Positions 10,243 to 21,800 of a DNA stretch of 64,000 bases are shown one piece after another (position 1 is the first letter of the stretch; each line of letters begins with the position of its first letter). This DNA is from Hippasteria phrygiana. Lineage: Eukaryota > Echinodermata > Asteroidea > Valvatida > Goniasteridae. The notes below the pieces were generated by a model. The model saw only the letters and a list, made by a program, of their open reading frames with translations, was not told the DNA's origin and did not search any database. The stretch spans positions 1,240,001 to 1,304,000 of the forward strand of contig JAZGUH010000155.1 of NCBI GenBank assembly GCA_037893225.1. Direction: 5' to 3'. The translations under genes were made by a program, and so were the position numbers.

Positions 10243-13050
10243 GTGAGAAGTTTAATAAACAAATTTGACCAATTTAAAATTTTAATGTCTACAAATCCAT
10301 TCGATATCATCTGTCTAAATGAAACTTTCTGCAATGCCTCAATCTCCGACGATGAAATCACATTACCAAATTTTTCCATTGTCAGAAAAGACAGGAACCG
10401 GCATGGTGGTGGGGTTGCCATGTACATCCGAAACAATTTAACTTTCACTCGTCGTGAGGATCTTGAAACAGATGATGTCGAGTGCTTATGGGTTGAAATT
10501 AAGTGTAAACAAAGACAGCCTGTGCTTATTAGTTCTATTTATAGGCCACCTTCAAGCTCTGTTGAATTCATTGATAAACTAAGTGATATTATTAATAAGG
10601 CCTCCTGTGAATGTAAAGAAATTATTGCAACTGGGGACTTTAATTATGATGTTTCAGTTGACGATGATAGTTTGAACTCAAACCCAATTATTTCTTGTTT
10701 TGGTTTATTCCAATTGGCGCAACTCATACATGACTCAACACGTGTCACTGAGTCCACTCAAACAATAATCGATCTCATTTTCAGCTCCCATCCAGAGCTA
10801 ATAAAGGAATGTGGTGTATTACCAGTCCTAATCAGTGACCATTATCTTGTTTATGGTCAACATAGTTGGAAAACGCCAAAAATTAAAGGTCGCTCAATAA
10901 ATTTTCGATGTCTTACAAATATAGACAATGATGCATTTAAAGACGACCTCCTTAATGCACCATGGCAAGATGTACTGGACTCTTATGATGTTGATGAAGC
11001 GTGGTGCAAATGGCACTCCATATTTATGAGTATTATTAACTTTCATGCGCCAATCAAAACTAAACGTATTCGGGGTGCCTCTTTACCTTGGCTCGATTGC
11101 GAAATTCTTAAACTTATGAGACAGCGGGATCGTGCACACAAAATCGCAAAACGCTCAGGCTCACAGATCGATTGGGACTCTTACAAAAAGCTGCAGAACA
11201 ATGTAACTAATATAATCCGCACTAAGAAGAGCAAATACTATACATCAGCCATAGAAGAAAATAAAAGCAATTCATCTATGCTATGGAAAAAACTAAAGGA
11301 GGTACTTCCTAAAAAACAGAAAATTGCTCCAAATTCTATCACTTCCCCAAATGGAGAAAATATTGACGATCCCACTGACATTGCTGATACATTAAATGAA
11401 CACTTTTCTACAATAGGAAAACGTACAGCTAGAGATTGCCCATCGGGCGAACTTGAAAACAATGATACCTACGCCTCTATCGTTGATTCTCTACATGAAC
11501 TTGAAGAATGCACTGTACCTAATATTACAGAAGAGTTCGTTCAAAAGCAAATATCATCCATGTCGGTTGGGAAAGCAACAGGTCCGGATGGCATCAGTGT
11601 TAAAATGATTAAAATTGCTTCCCCTTATATTACTAAATCTTTAACTTATATTTTTAACCTCTCCATAACATGCGAGCAATACCCTAAGGATTGGAAACAC
11701 GCCTTGGTAACACCAATTCACAAGGGAGGAGATAAATGTAGTACAGGTAATTATCGGCCTATTTCTATACTGCCAATTATCTCTAAGATTCTAGAAAGAT
11801 GGGTGCACTCGGCAGTATATAGCTACCTCGATGATAACAATTTGATACCTAGTTGCCAATCGGGATTTAGACCCTTGCACTCAACTGAAAGCACTCTACA
11901 CGATTTAACAAACAAGTGTTTTGAGGCTATGGAGCAAGGTGAAGTTACAGGTAGCGTGTTCATAGATCTCAGTAAAGCTTTTGATTGTGTGGATCATGTA
12001 ATCCTACTAGGCAAATTGAAGAAGCTGAATTTGTCATCTTCTGGAATTAATTGGTTTAAGTCGTACCTGGGCGGTCGTAGTCAGTCTGTAAATATTAAGG
12101 GCACAATATCGAAGGTCTTGCCCATAGACATAGGCGTTCCACAAGGGTCGATCTTAGGGCCACTTTTATTCATTGTTTATAGTAGTGATTTTCCATCCTG
12201 TATACCCCAAAATTGCAACTTATTTATGTATGCAGATGACTCCACGTTAACTTGTAGCTCCTCTAGTATTAACGAAATAGAAAGGAACTTGAATGTAGCT
12301 CTTGCTAGTATTCACAACTGGTGCCTAAGAAACAAACTAGCATTAAATGCCAACAAAACCAAATGTATGCTTATTGGTTCAAGGCAAAAAATATCCAACG
12401 TCGACCTAAACGTGTGCATTGCTGATAAGGTTATCGAAAAAGTGAAATCTTGTAAATGCTTGGGTGTAGTTGTTGATGAAACATTAAGTTGGGGTACACA
12501 TGTTGAATACGTAAGGAAGACTGTTTCGTCTAAATTGGGTGTGTTGAACAGAATTCGTGATTACGTTCCCCAAAGCAGCCTGCACACACTCTGTGTAAGT
12601 TTAGTTATGCCATCTTTAGAGTATTGCTGTACGGTGTGGGGAGGAAGGTACATATCTCACGACAATACCCTCAACAAATGTCTCAAAAGAGCCGCACGGA
12701 TAATCCTTAAATGTACCTCCCTCACCCCCTCAGCTGATATGTTTGCCAGACTAAATTGGATTCCTTTTAAAGAAAGAGTTCAGTTCAAAAAGGCTATCTT
12801 TGTTTTCAAAAGCCTTAACAAAATGACTCCTTTGTACATGACAAATCTGTTCACACCACTTACAGTGATTCGTGAAACACGACAATCGACCCAAATGGCA
12901 CTGAAAGTTCCTTTCGCCAAAAAGGAATGCTACGTGACAAGTTTCGCTGTGAGTGGTGCCAGTATATGGAATAATCTGCCTGAACAAATGAGAACCATAA
13001 ACTCTTTAAGTACATTTAAATCGGAGCTACGTAAAGCCATCTATCAGTGA
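10243..13050 (+). CDS. LINE ORF2: AP-endonuclease and reverse transcriptase
   Basis: About 935 codons without a stop, ending in TGA. The N-terminal third is an APE-type endonuclease: LNVRSL, CLNET, SIYRPP, GDFN and SDHYL keep the expected Asn, Glu, Tyr, Asp/Asn and Asp-His residues. The central reverse transcriptase shows GPDGIS, NYRPIS, FIDLSKAFD (motif A), GVPQGSILGP (motif B) and MYADD (motif C, 12229-12240). The C-terminus has the usual thumb and tail ending in LRKAIYQ. The frame is open upstream to 10006 but has no ATG until 10285, so the real start is uncertain; 10243 is GTG. No motif residue is missing, so this copy looks recent and possibly able to supply protein in trans, although the element lacks its 5' end. 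Confidence 0.9.
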   Translation: MRSLINKFDQFKILMSTNPFDIICLNETFCNASISDDEITLPNFSIVRKDRNRHGGGVAMYIRNNLTFTRREDLETDDVECLWVEIKCKQRQPVLISSIYRPPSSSVEFIDKLSDIINKASCECKEIIATGDFNYDVSVDDDSLNSNPIISCFGLFQLAQLIHDSTRVTESTQTIIDLIFSSHPELIKECGVLPVLISDHYLVYGQHSWKTPKIKGRSINFRCLTNIDNDAFKDDLLNAPWQDVLDSYDVDEAWCKWHSIFMSIINFHAPIKTKRIRGASLPWLDCEILKLMRQRDRAHKIAKRSGSQIDWDSYKKLQNNVTNIIRTKKSKYYTSAIEENKSNSSMLWKKLKEVLPKKQKIAPNSITSPNGENIDDPTDIADTLNEHFSTIGKRTARDCPSGELENNDTYASIVDSLHELEECTVPNITEEFVQKQISSMSVGKATGPDGISVKMIKIASPYITKSLTYIFNLSITCEQYPKDWKHALVTPIHKGGDKCSTGNYRPISILPIISKILERWVHSAVYSYLDDNNLIPSCQSGFRPLHSTESTLHDLTNKCFEAMEQGEVTGSVFIDLSKAFDCVDHVILLGKLKKLNLSSSGINWFKSYLGGRSQSVNIKGTISKVLPIDIGVPQGSILGPLLFIVYSSDFPSCIPQNCNLFMYADDSTLTCSSSSINEIERNLNVALASIHNWCLRNKLALNANKTKCMLIGSRQKISNVDLNVCIADKVIEKVKSCKCLGVVVDETLSWGTHVEYVRKTVSSKLGVLNRIRDYVPQSSLHTLCVSLVMPSLEYCCTVWGGRYISHDNTLNKCLKRAARIILKCTSLTPSADMFARLNWIPFKERVQFKKAIFVFKSLNKMTPLYMTNLFTPLTVIRETRQSTQMALKVPFAKKECYVTSFAVSGASIWNNLPEQMRTINSLSTFKSELRKAIYQ

Positions 13051-13390
13051 TATTTCTGTAATTTACGCTGAACTGCGAAGTTATAAACTTGGTTGCCAAA
13101 ATACTTTGGAGCCGGATGGGAATTTCCCCTTGTTTTTCACCCTAAAAGGGTTTTTTTTACGCGGGTTTTTCGCCCATCCCGTAAATCAGCAATAGGCTTC
13201 TACTGGAGAGTTGAAAAGTTAACCGAAGATATATTTATTTGTGTAAACATTATTGTATTTGTTTAAATATTTTGTATGAATGTGTAAATATTCAATTTTA
13301 ACTAATAATATGCAGGGCCCCAATGGAAACCAGTTTTAAACTGTTTGGGCACACCCTGGGTAAAGAAATGTAATAAATAAATACTGATTT

Positions 13391-13836
13391 TCGGGCTCAC
13401 AGAAATAAACTATTTTATACAAACATAAAACTCTTAAGGTCAATTTTTACCTTCTACAGCTTGGGACCTTCATGCACCAGCTTTTCAAGAATAACCTGCC
13501 TAACACTGTCTGTTCAATGTTTTGTAAAATTAAAGATATTCACAATCTTTTGTTTGACAAATCTTTGATGGCAGTTTTTCATAAACTTTTGTCTAGACCA
13601 GGATAATTTGTATTGGTTGTCCGAAGATATAAAATAAATCACTTCACTAGGCGTTGTCATGAAGTACCGGTACATGTATTGCATAAAGTAAACTGTTCCT
13701 CCATGTATGACATGTTGGTGAATATCTTGATTTTTACAAACTTTTTAGGCGGCTATGTATTATTAGAAATTAATTTGGTGGATTTTCGCCACAAGCCAGA
13801 TACCTCCTAGGGTCCTGGCTGCATACACCCAGTCAG
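13391..13836. other. No gene recognised
   Basis: AT-rich spacer between the LINE tail and a hAT-like MITE. Nothing recognisable. Confidence 0.5.
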
Positions 13837-14031
13837 CAGGGGCGGAACTAGCCTTTCATTTAGGGAGGGGTTGTACCTACCTACACCGGTACAGTGTATG
13901 GACCAGTGGTATACCAACTGGTACCAAGGATGTTGTTTAGCATTGCTTATCACAAATTTGCTCAGCAGCCCAAGGGGGGGGGGGGGGGGGGGGGGGTTGC
14001 AACCCCCACATCCCGCTCTAGATCCGCCCCT
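13837..14031. mobile_element. hAT-type MITE with internal G23
   Basis: AGGGGCGGAACTAG at the left is matched by CTAGATCCGCCCCT at the right, about 194 bp apart. CAGGGGCGG-type ends are common in hAT elements. A 23-nt G run occupies 13974-13996. No clean 8-bp target duplication was found. Confidence 0.65.
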
Positions 14032-15031
14032 CACAGTCCACGGGCACCCACAGCCCAGCCGGCCTGGAGCCACTGGACTGCCGTGTAGTGTAGTTGAACA
14101 GCGCCCTCTGTTGTTGTATGTGTAAGTTCTAACTAACATTCGAAGCTGATTAAACGTGCTGCTGATAAGTTAAATTCGTGTCCATAATTCCCGCTCAATC
14201 ATCACACGCCGTTGCCCAGCGTTCCGCCGGCATCCACCGCGCTAGGGTAATAGGTCAACTCGTACCTTGGCCAACTCGTACCTTCAACTCGACATCATCG
14301 TAACAACTCGTACCTTCGCCAAGTCGTACCAAAAACAAAAACAAAAAAGAGTTCGCATATCCAACGGAAACTAAATTTGTTTCAATGTGTTTTAACATAT
14401 TTGGATTTTTAAAATTCTTTTTTACAAACATTGGTGAAGATTCTCATTACATCTCATTTTGTATTCAAATATTGAAATTGTTCATGGGAAACCATGACTG
14501 TATTATGGTGGGATAAGCTGAATTATATAAAGCGAAAGCACGACATCATTCAGTTTGTGGTGCGGTTTAGTAGGTTATTGTAGCATTTGTACACTCTACC
14601 ATAGTAATGTATAATAAGTTACTTCTGTTTAGTCTGGTTCAAACTTCATTCAATTCTGTTAATTTGCAGTTAATTATTGGCAACCTAGTTCCACCATTAC
14701 CTTTTCTGTTTTTCAAAAAAGACGGTGCCCGTAAAAATGGCAGTAGACTTTCCACCGTAAAAATACGGTTTATCAGTAAATTAAAATACGGTGCCACCGT
14801 ACAAAATACGATAGATGGGTGGAACCTTGCTGCACGCCTTTCGACCGTGAATTTTATGGTTTTTGTTTTTGTTTTTACAGTGTGCTTCTATAGGTAATTA
14901 GTTTTTGTATCAAATAGTTCGTCTGTTTTTTGTGTGTAATGGCATACCCGGTACCTATTACAATCTATGCTTTTCAGGTGATGCCACCCCTACTGGCCTT
15001 CAAATCTCAATTTCAACTTGTATTCTTTTTT
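14032..15031. other. No gene; short CAACTCGTACCTT and CCGTAAAAATACGG repeats
   Basis: AACTCGTACCTT recurs several times at 14257-14330. At 14720-14880 copies of ACCGTAAAAATACGGT and related palindromes suggest a worn MITE. No coding evidence. Confidence 0.5.
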
Positions 15032-15203
15032 CAAAGTGAACAAAGAAACTGGCAGGAGCGGGATTCGAACCTGCGACCTCCGGGTTACCGTACCGGCGCT
15101 CTACCAACTGAACTATCTTGCCCTATGTTGGCGGTCTCCCAAATTGTCAGTATCTTTGTTCGGGTGGGCGCTAGTCAGAAGTCATAAACCCAGAATGCCG
15201 TAT
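15032..15203 (-). mobile_element. tRNA-like SINE, best-preserved copy
   Basis: On the minus strand a 73-nt tRNA-like region can be folded: acceptor GGCAAGA with TCCTGCC, A box TAGTTCAGTTGGTAGAGCG, an anticodon arm CCGG/CCGG with loop reading GGT (Thr-like, but C instead of U at position 33), and B box GGTTCGAATCC. About 90 nt precede it and a trailer CTTTGTTCACTTTGAAAA follows. T-rich sequence flanks both ends and could be a degraded target duplication. The loop and stem defects argue against a working tRNA gene. Confidence 0.8.
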
Positions 15204-15266
15204 TATGCTTTTTTTGCCATTAAGAGGAAATTGAAATGTAAATGTAAATACTTACCACTATACTAT

Positions 15267-16744
15267 ATGGATCGACCCAAATCACCATCACTGCGAAGTA
15301 GTCACTCAAGGCTGAGCTCATCAAGGACTTGCGATTCTGCAAAATTGTCATTGTCTCCATCTGAGATCCAAAAGAGATTGGCAGATCAAGAATGTCGTCA
15401 ACGACTCCATGCCTGGATGCGGGTGGCAGAAGAGGAAAGAATCCGAATTCACAGGGAAGCAGCTTGACAAGAGGAAGTCTTGCGTCTACAGCAAGTGCAG
15501 CAAGAACACCTTGCAGTCGAAGCCCGGCTGGATGCAGAGCTCCACGAGAGAGAATTAGACCTACAACTCAAGGAAGCAGAGATCCAGATGGAAACAGAAT
15601 GCCTGCAATGGGAACTTGAGGCAGCAAACACCTTGGCTGGAGAACATTTAAAAAACCACATCGGACACTTGGTTCGTGCCCATTGATGATTTACATGGTG
15701 TTATGACGCAACCTGAGCTGCAGCTACCTGAATCGATGAAGTTTGCGTACCTCAGAAGTCATCTTGGAGGTTGACCCTTGGCAATGGCCGACAGAAATAT
15801 GGTCCTTGGGGACGACGCGTACTTGATGACCATGAAGTCATTTAACAAGGCCTTTGGCAGTCCAGCACGAATTGTCCAGGGTTTGCTCGACCAACTAAAA
15901 GTTCGGTCGCCTTTATTCGCCAATGACTGGGCTGGTCTCCGAGAGTTCTCAGATGCATTTGTCGTTCCTGTGCAGACTTCGTCGAAGTTCAACTTTGTAG
16001 CTGAGCTTGAACACCATCGGTATGCAGCTAGTCTTGCTAAGAAGCTTCCTGAGCACCTCCACGCAGAGCTCCTCTCCAAGATGTGGCAGAAAGACCGAGG
16101 GCACAAGTACACCATCAAGCACTTGAGTAAATGGCTCGAGAAGAAGATAGGCCCAGCTGGACCGATCCTGCTGGAGAAATCTAACCAAGGGAAGATAGAC
16201 TGGGAAGAATTCTTCGTCGAGGAAGGAAAAGAGTCATGAACGGAAACACCCACTCCAGAAGCCTGCAAGAAAAAAGACCCCGCTATCTCGAAGTTAACTG
16301 GCAATTGCTCAACCGGACACCCGGGAGTCAGCGGTGTACATAACCAGTGGTCCCAAGGAGGGTAATGCTGTGTCCAAAGCTGGAAAGGGGAAGATATTGA
16401 CAACTAGGGTAACCTGCCTGTACTGCCAGAAGAATGAGACGGGGCACTACTTGGAAACTTACCCCGAATTTCAAAAGTTGACCACCGAGAAGCGGTTGAA
16501 GTGGCTGTCAGATGACAATCGTTGTTTCAAGTGCGGCAAGAAACATGAGGGGGAATGTCCATTTCCGAAAAAATGCAAGGAATGCCGAGGAGATCACTGT
16601 ACTAGCCTCCACGACTTGGCAAAGCCCCCCACCAAAGACCCGAGCACAGTCCTTTGCTCTGGGGTGGGGACAAGGCCGAAGTTGGACTACGCGCATGACG
16701 TCCTCGTCAAAGTTGTCCCCCTGATAAGGTTGGATAGATGCTGA
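15267..16744 (+). pseudogene. BEL/Pao-type gag relic
   Basis: Four open pieces in three frames make one decayed gag. The first (15267-15467, TGA) and second (15480-15686) share a frame and encode a charged Glu/Arg-rich coiled-coil-like region. The third (15778-16239) carries the DUF1759-like stretch KSFNKAFGSPARIVQGLLDQ and LPEHLHAELL. The fourth (16334-16744) has the BEL-type zinc region: CLYC, then CFKCGKKHEGEC and CKECRGDHC. In the first knuckle the expected last Cys reads Tyr (16460-16462). No protease, reverse transcriptase or LTR follows; the sequence switches to a LINE fragment at about 16741. It is a dead, truncated copy. Confidence 0.75.
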
Positions 16745-16935
16745 AGTTCGTCATTTACAAAACAAAAAGAAATCTGCTTGGAATAGATATCTGCGAAATA
16801 GATATCAGAAAATTTTGTCTTTAAAGTATGAGCAGTATTTAAATAATCTCGGGTCTACTCTTGCTGTTAATCCTAATAGATTTTGGTAATTTTTAGGGCA
16901 AAAACCCAAATCTAAGTCTGTTCCTGACATGGTCA
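16741..16935 (+). pseudogene. LINE fragment (linker before reverse transcriptase)
   Basis: Read in one frame, the segment gives KKKSAWNRYL, then NPNRFW, a TAA, then QKPKSKSVPDMVK and another TAA. The pattern of Lys/Trp/Tyr-rich helix, NPxRFW and KSKS-x-PD is that of the linker between endonuclease and reverse transcriptase in jockey/CR1-like LINEs. It is about 195 bp, abuts the BEL gag without spacer, and is otherwise unsupported. Confidence 0.55.
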
Positions 16936-17221
16936 AGAGTAGTAGATAATTTTTCAGGGCGAGTGGGGGCGCTATACAATAAAACGTTGTTAGTAGTAGA
17001 AAGTCGACAACACTCGATTCTCATACTTCATACTTCATAAAACCTCAATGAACAGTGTCCCTGTGATCATATATAATCATAATTCAGCATAGACTGGAAA
17101 CAACCTGTGTCGAACATAGTTTTCTACACGATTCTTGAATTTTTCTTTTGATGAATGAAAGCAATTGACTTTGGTATGCTATATTTGTCACAGCCTGCAT
17201 TTTATGTTATGTAAAGTTTTG

Positions 17222-17763
17222 ATAAGGACGTCCCTTTTTATTTCTATAGTTCTCATTTCCGACCGACCCTATTTTTAGCTCCCGACCGAGGAAAAAAGCT
17301 ACTTTTTTGTGCCGCCGACCCTGTCTAAAAATACTTACCAAGAAAAAAATAGAAATAAAAGACAATCTTTCCAATTTCGTTAAAAAACGCTAAAAATAAT
17401 ATTCAATATTACACACCAGCTGTACGTGCATTCACAACGGCACGAACAGCTCTGCGCTAAGTGTTTTTTCTTGTGTTATAAGTTGCCCAAGAAGATATAT
17501 ATTTAGTTCATTTCAATAACCTAATACCAGAAGTTGTCAAAATGGGATTATTTTTTACATTTATTTAACCTTGTGCAAATTAAATTTGATTCAGAGTAAG
17601 ACAGTCATATCATACATTGAACACTTTGCATCATTTTATTTAGCCTGATGTACGTTAAACAAGATTTGTTTTACTCCCGTTTTTAATTTGTTGTCAACCG
17701 ACCGACCCTCCTTCAAGGCCCAACAAATATGAGAACCATAGAAATAGAAAGGGACGCCCTTAT
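17222..17763. mobile_element. 542-bp terminal-inverted-repeat element
   Basis: About 35-bp inverted ends: ATAAGGACGTCCCT at the left matches AGGGACGCCCTTAT at the right, and both continue with TATTTCTAT and GTTCTCAT sequences. GACCGACCCT-type repeats lie inside each arm. No transposase. No clear target duplication, so the superfamily is not assigned. Confidence 0.75.
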
Positions 17764-18840
17764 TACATGTTCAGTGTTTAGGCGCATATCGCAAAGCAAC
17801 CGAGATTGAAAAACATTCAACGAAAAATTCTGAAAAACATGTTTTGGTTATTACACTTTTAAAAGTCGTTTTTCTGATACCAATAAACACTGCTATAAAC
17901 TGCTCGCCAACCGGAATGACCTAAATTTATAAATGAGAAGAGTTAGGAGCGATTGACATTTCAATCATAGTAGAATCTTTATTAGGCACTTTAGAGATTT
18001 GTACTTTTTGTGGGCGATGGAAAATTAATAAAATCAACAAATCAGAGATTGGGTTGCTTGCCCAGGCCGACGTGGCGACATAGGCGAATAATTATCCATT
18101 CGTGATTAATATAGGAAAATGTCATCACTAAGAAGTGCAACAAATCACTTCAACGATGAAGAACATCACACTTTAAAAATAACTTTTTTGAACAATTTAT
18201 ATCAACTGAAATGCGTGTCTGGGCTTCAATCCAAAGTTATTACGTAAAATGAGGATGAATCATGATACAAACCACAAGCACACATTGCATCATAGCACTC
18301 ACTTTGAATAAACAACGATTAACAAAATCATTCATCATTATCAATTATGTCTTTCCATATTCCAATTCAAGATCACTCTGGAGGTATATACATTGTGACT
18401 AACATTGTTCCTTTCTTTTCAAACTGAGCAAAATAATGTAAAGTATTTTAACAAGCTAACTTTAAGTATTAATTAACTTTTACTCTACTTTAATTCATAC
18501 GCAAGGTTGCAAACGCTACAAACTGAAGTAGAAGCAAATTAATGCTCCATTTCGTTCGTATGCGACCCCGTCTGATCTGAAACAGGGACCCCGTTAATAT
18601 TGAATTGCGCCCTCTGTTGACGTATTAATGAATAAAACGGAGCTAATAATTATGTTATCACTAGTACAGTATGTAGTCGGCAAAAACGCGCCACAGAAAC
18701 ATTCTATTAAGAAAAACGAAACAACCATTAATCAGTCTGAAAAACATTATTGAAACTGTTAAAACATTGTGACACCCCCAACAGAAAATTATTTTGGGTT
18801 GAAATTGAATTCATAATAAAAAAATCATCTATAAAGACGT
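17764..18840. other. No gene recognised
   Basis: AT-rich sequence without coding frame or recognisable repeat. Confidence 0.5.
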
Positions 18841-21800
18841 CACTTCACATTTTACCATAAAGTGTAATTGTAATTGTTTTTGTATTTTTTGATGACGTCA
18901 TATTGACATCACTACATTTTTGTTTACATATAAACATATTTGCAACATAACCAAAATTGTACAATAGGAACAAATTATGTTGCCGCTTTCGGTCTTGAGA
19001 TAATGGCATTTACACAATATAGATTTTGGACTTTGAATAGTTGTACTTGGGAGTGACATCAAGTGACACGTGTTGACTGTAATATGCTTACACTCCATTT
19101 TTTCACATATAACACATCCCCGTCTGTATAGAAACAAAGGTTTACCCGGATTTCGGTAGATATGGCACTTTGAAAATACACCTTTAAGCTGAAGTCATGT
19201 GACACTTGATGACGTCGTTATGACTTCACCCCATTTTTTCTATATATTACACATCCCTATCTGTCTACAAACAAAATTTCGGCCCGATTGTGCATTGAAT
19301 TTGGTAGATATTAGACTTTGAAAATTGCACCTTTAAGGTGACGTCATGAGATTTGTGATGATATCATCATGACCTTGTCACTTGGGATACATTAGTATTT
19401 GACCATCTTTATATGTGCAAAGATATTAGTTGATATATAATGTAAGATTATGTCGAAATTAGAATGGAAAAGAACATTAGCAAACTTTGAAAATGCGTAA
19501 AAAATAAACTGATGAGGTCATCATGACGTCACTTCATATCTCGAATTTAGTAGCCATTTTGTATGTGTCCACCTACTTTCATTGCGATCACACGTTGTCT
19601 TATATGTGCAAAAAATACAATTTTGATGACGTCATGATGACGTCACACATTTTTTTACATTAATATGAAAGAATATAGGAGCTAACAAAGCTATTAAAAA
19701 ATAATTTTGAATTTAATTAGCATGTTCTGTTGATGAGATATGGCTTCAAAAACTTTAACATTACTATACATTCGTATGATGATGTCATCACGACGTCACC
19801 TCAATTTTCATCTATAACACGAGCTAACCTACCAACATACCAGGTTTGAAGAAAATCGGACATACCGTTCTCTAGATATGGGCCCTTGAAAAACGCACCT
19901 TTAAGATGACGTCACGTGACACGTGATGACGTCATCATGACGTCACTCTTCGGCATACAATTTCAGCTTAGGGTCTATGTTTGAGGTAAGTTTGGTTAAG
20001 ATCTGAGTTTTTTTAAGACCTAAAGTGCCGCCGACAAAATTTGTGTACAAAGTCTATGGGATTTGGGATAGAACTAAAAATTCATAGAAAATCAGCCGAT
20101 GACGTCATTATGACGTCACTTTGGAGATTACATGCCAGTGGCACTATCTACCTACCCCCAATTTGTATGACAATCGGACGTACCCTTATATGTGTTTCAA
20201 AAAAGCACATTTTTGATGACGTCATGATGACGTCACACATTTTTCAAATTGATGTAAAAGAATATAGGAGCTAACAAAGCTATTACAAAAAGAATTTTGA
20301 ATTTAGCATGTTCTGTTGGTGAGATATGGCTTTAAGAAACTTTGAAGTTCAAAAACTTAAAAATTACTATGAAATCGTATGATGACGTCATCTTGACGTC
20401 ACCTCAATTTTCATCTATAACACGAGCTAGCCTACCAACATACCAGGTTTGAAGAAAATTGGACATACCGTTCTCTAGATATGGGCCCTTGAAAAATGCA
20501 CCTTTAAGTTGACGTCACGTGACACGTGATGACGTCATCATGACGTCACTCTTCGGCATACAATTTCAGCTTAGGGTCTATGTTTGAGGTAAGTTTGGTT
20601 AAGATCTGAGGTTTTTTAAGACCTTAAGTGCCGCCGACAAAATTCGTGTACAAAGTCTATGGGATTTTGGTCAGAACTAAAAAATAGAGCTCTGTCTGTC
20701 TGTTGGTCAACAGAACAGAGGGCTTTTCTGTTATTTTCACTATTTAATTGGATATCATCTTGTTTATTATCAAGAGACGACAAAAACAAAATAGGGTAAT
20801 TTTTTATACGGCGAATGTGTATGGTAAATGTACAATGTAATATAGACCTTAGGTTATAGTAGGACCTAAAATTCAAACTAAAAAAATTAACGTAGAAGTT
20901 TATGTCACTTTACACACACGATGACGTCATCATGACGTCACTCTTCGGCATACAATTTCAGCTTAGGGTGTATGTTTGTGTTAAGTCTGATTAAGATCTG
21001 AAATTGTTTAGTGACCAAAGTGGCTCTTACAAATGTCGTGTACAGTCTGTGGGATTTGGCATAGAACTAAAGAAATTATAGAAAATCAGCCGATGACGTC
21101 ATCATTACGTCACTTTGGATTCTACATGCTTGTAGCACTATCTACCTACCCACTCATTTTTATGACGATCGGACGTACCCTTATATGTGTTTCAAAAGAG
21201 CACATTTTTAATGACGTCATGATGACGTCACACATTTTCACAATTATGTGAAAGAATATAGGAGCTAACAAAACTATTACAAAAAGAATTTTGAATTTAG
21301 CATGTTCTGTTGACAAGATATGGCTTTAACAAATTTTAAGGTTCAAAAACTTAAAAATTACTATAAAATCGTATGATGACGTCATCATGACGTCACCTCA
21401 ATTTTCATCTATAACATGAGCTAATCTACCAACATACCAGGTATTAATGCAATCGGACCTACCGTTCTCTAGATATGGGCCCTTGAAAAATGCACCTTTA
21501 ACATGACGTCACGTGACATGTGATGACGTCATCGTGACGTAACAGTTCGGCACACATTGTGAGCGGTTGGGGTAAGTGTCTGCCAAGTTTAACAGTAGCC
21601 AAAGTGGCTGGTAAGAAAGAAAACGTTTACAAATGCTATGGGCAATAGTCTAGCGACTTGAAAAAAGACTAGAAATCAACCCCTTTTATAAACAGCATGC
21701 ACATTTTAGCCATGGTTATCTACCCTTCCCATAATTCCTTTGTGTTATATTGAATTTGGTCTAAATTTTCAAATGGCTGTTATTTCTTACTTGAGTGAGC

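Larger units (their letters stand above)
9530..13390 (+). mobile_element. CR1-like non-LTR retrotransposon, 5'-truncated
   Basis: A 3.9-kb LINE made of the end of an SGNH-domain ORF1, a complete endonuclease-reverse transcriptase frame and a 3' UTR of about 340 bp ending in an ATAAATAAATA tail. It is cut at the 5' end near 9530, where the ORF1 frame meets a stop and the similarity ends, as expected from incomplete target-primed reverse transcription. An esterase-type ORF1 together with APE endonuclease and a YADD reverse transcriptase is typical of the CR1 group. No target-site duplication could be assigned. Confidence 0.85.

Noticed and set aside
15059..15131. Functional tRNA-Thr(GGT) gene
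   Set aside because: The position-33 base is C, the anticodon and T stems carry mismatches, and the sequence repeats with shared flanks elsewhere in the window, so it is a SINE.
20041..20274. Short peptides repeated in the TGACGTCA array
   Set aside because: The frames are interrupted at different places in each unit; no unit-to-unit conservation at protein level.
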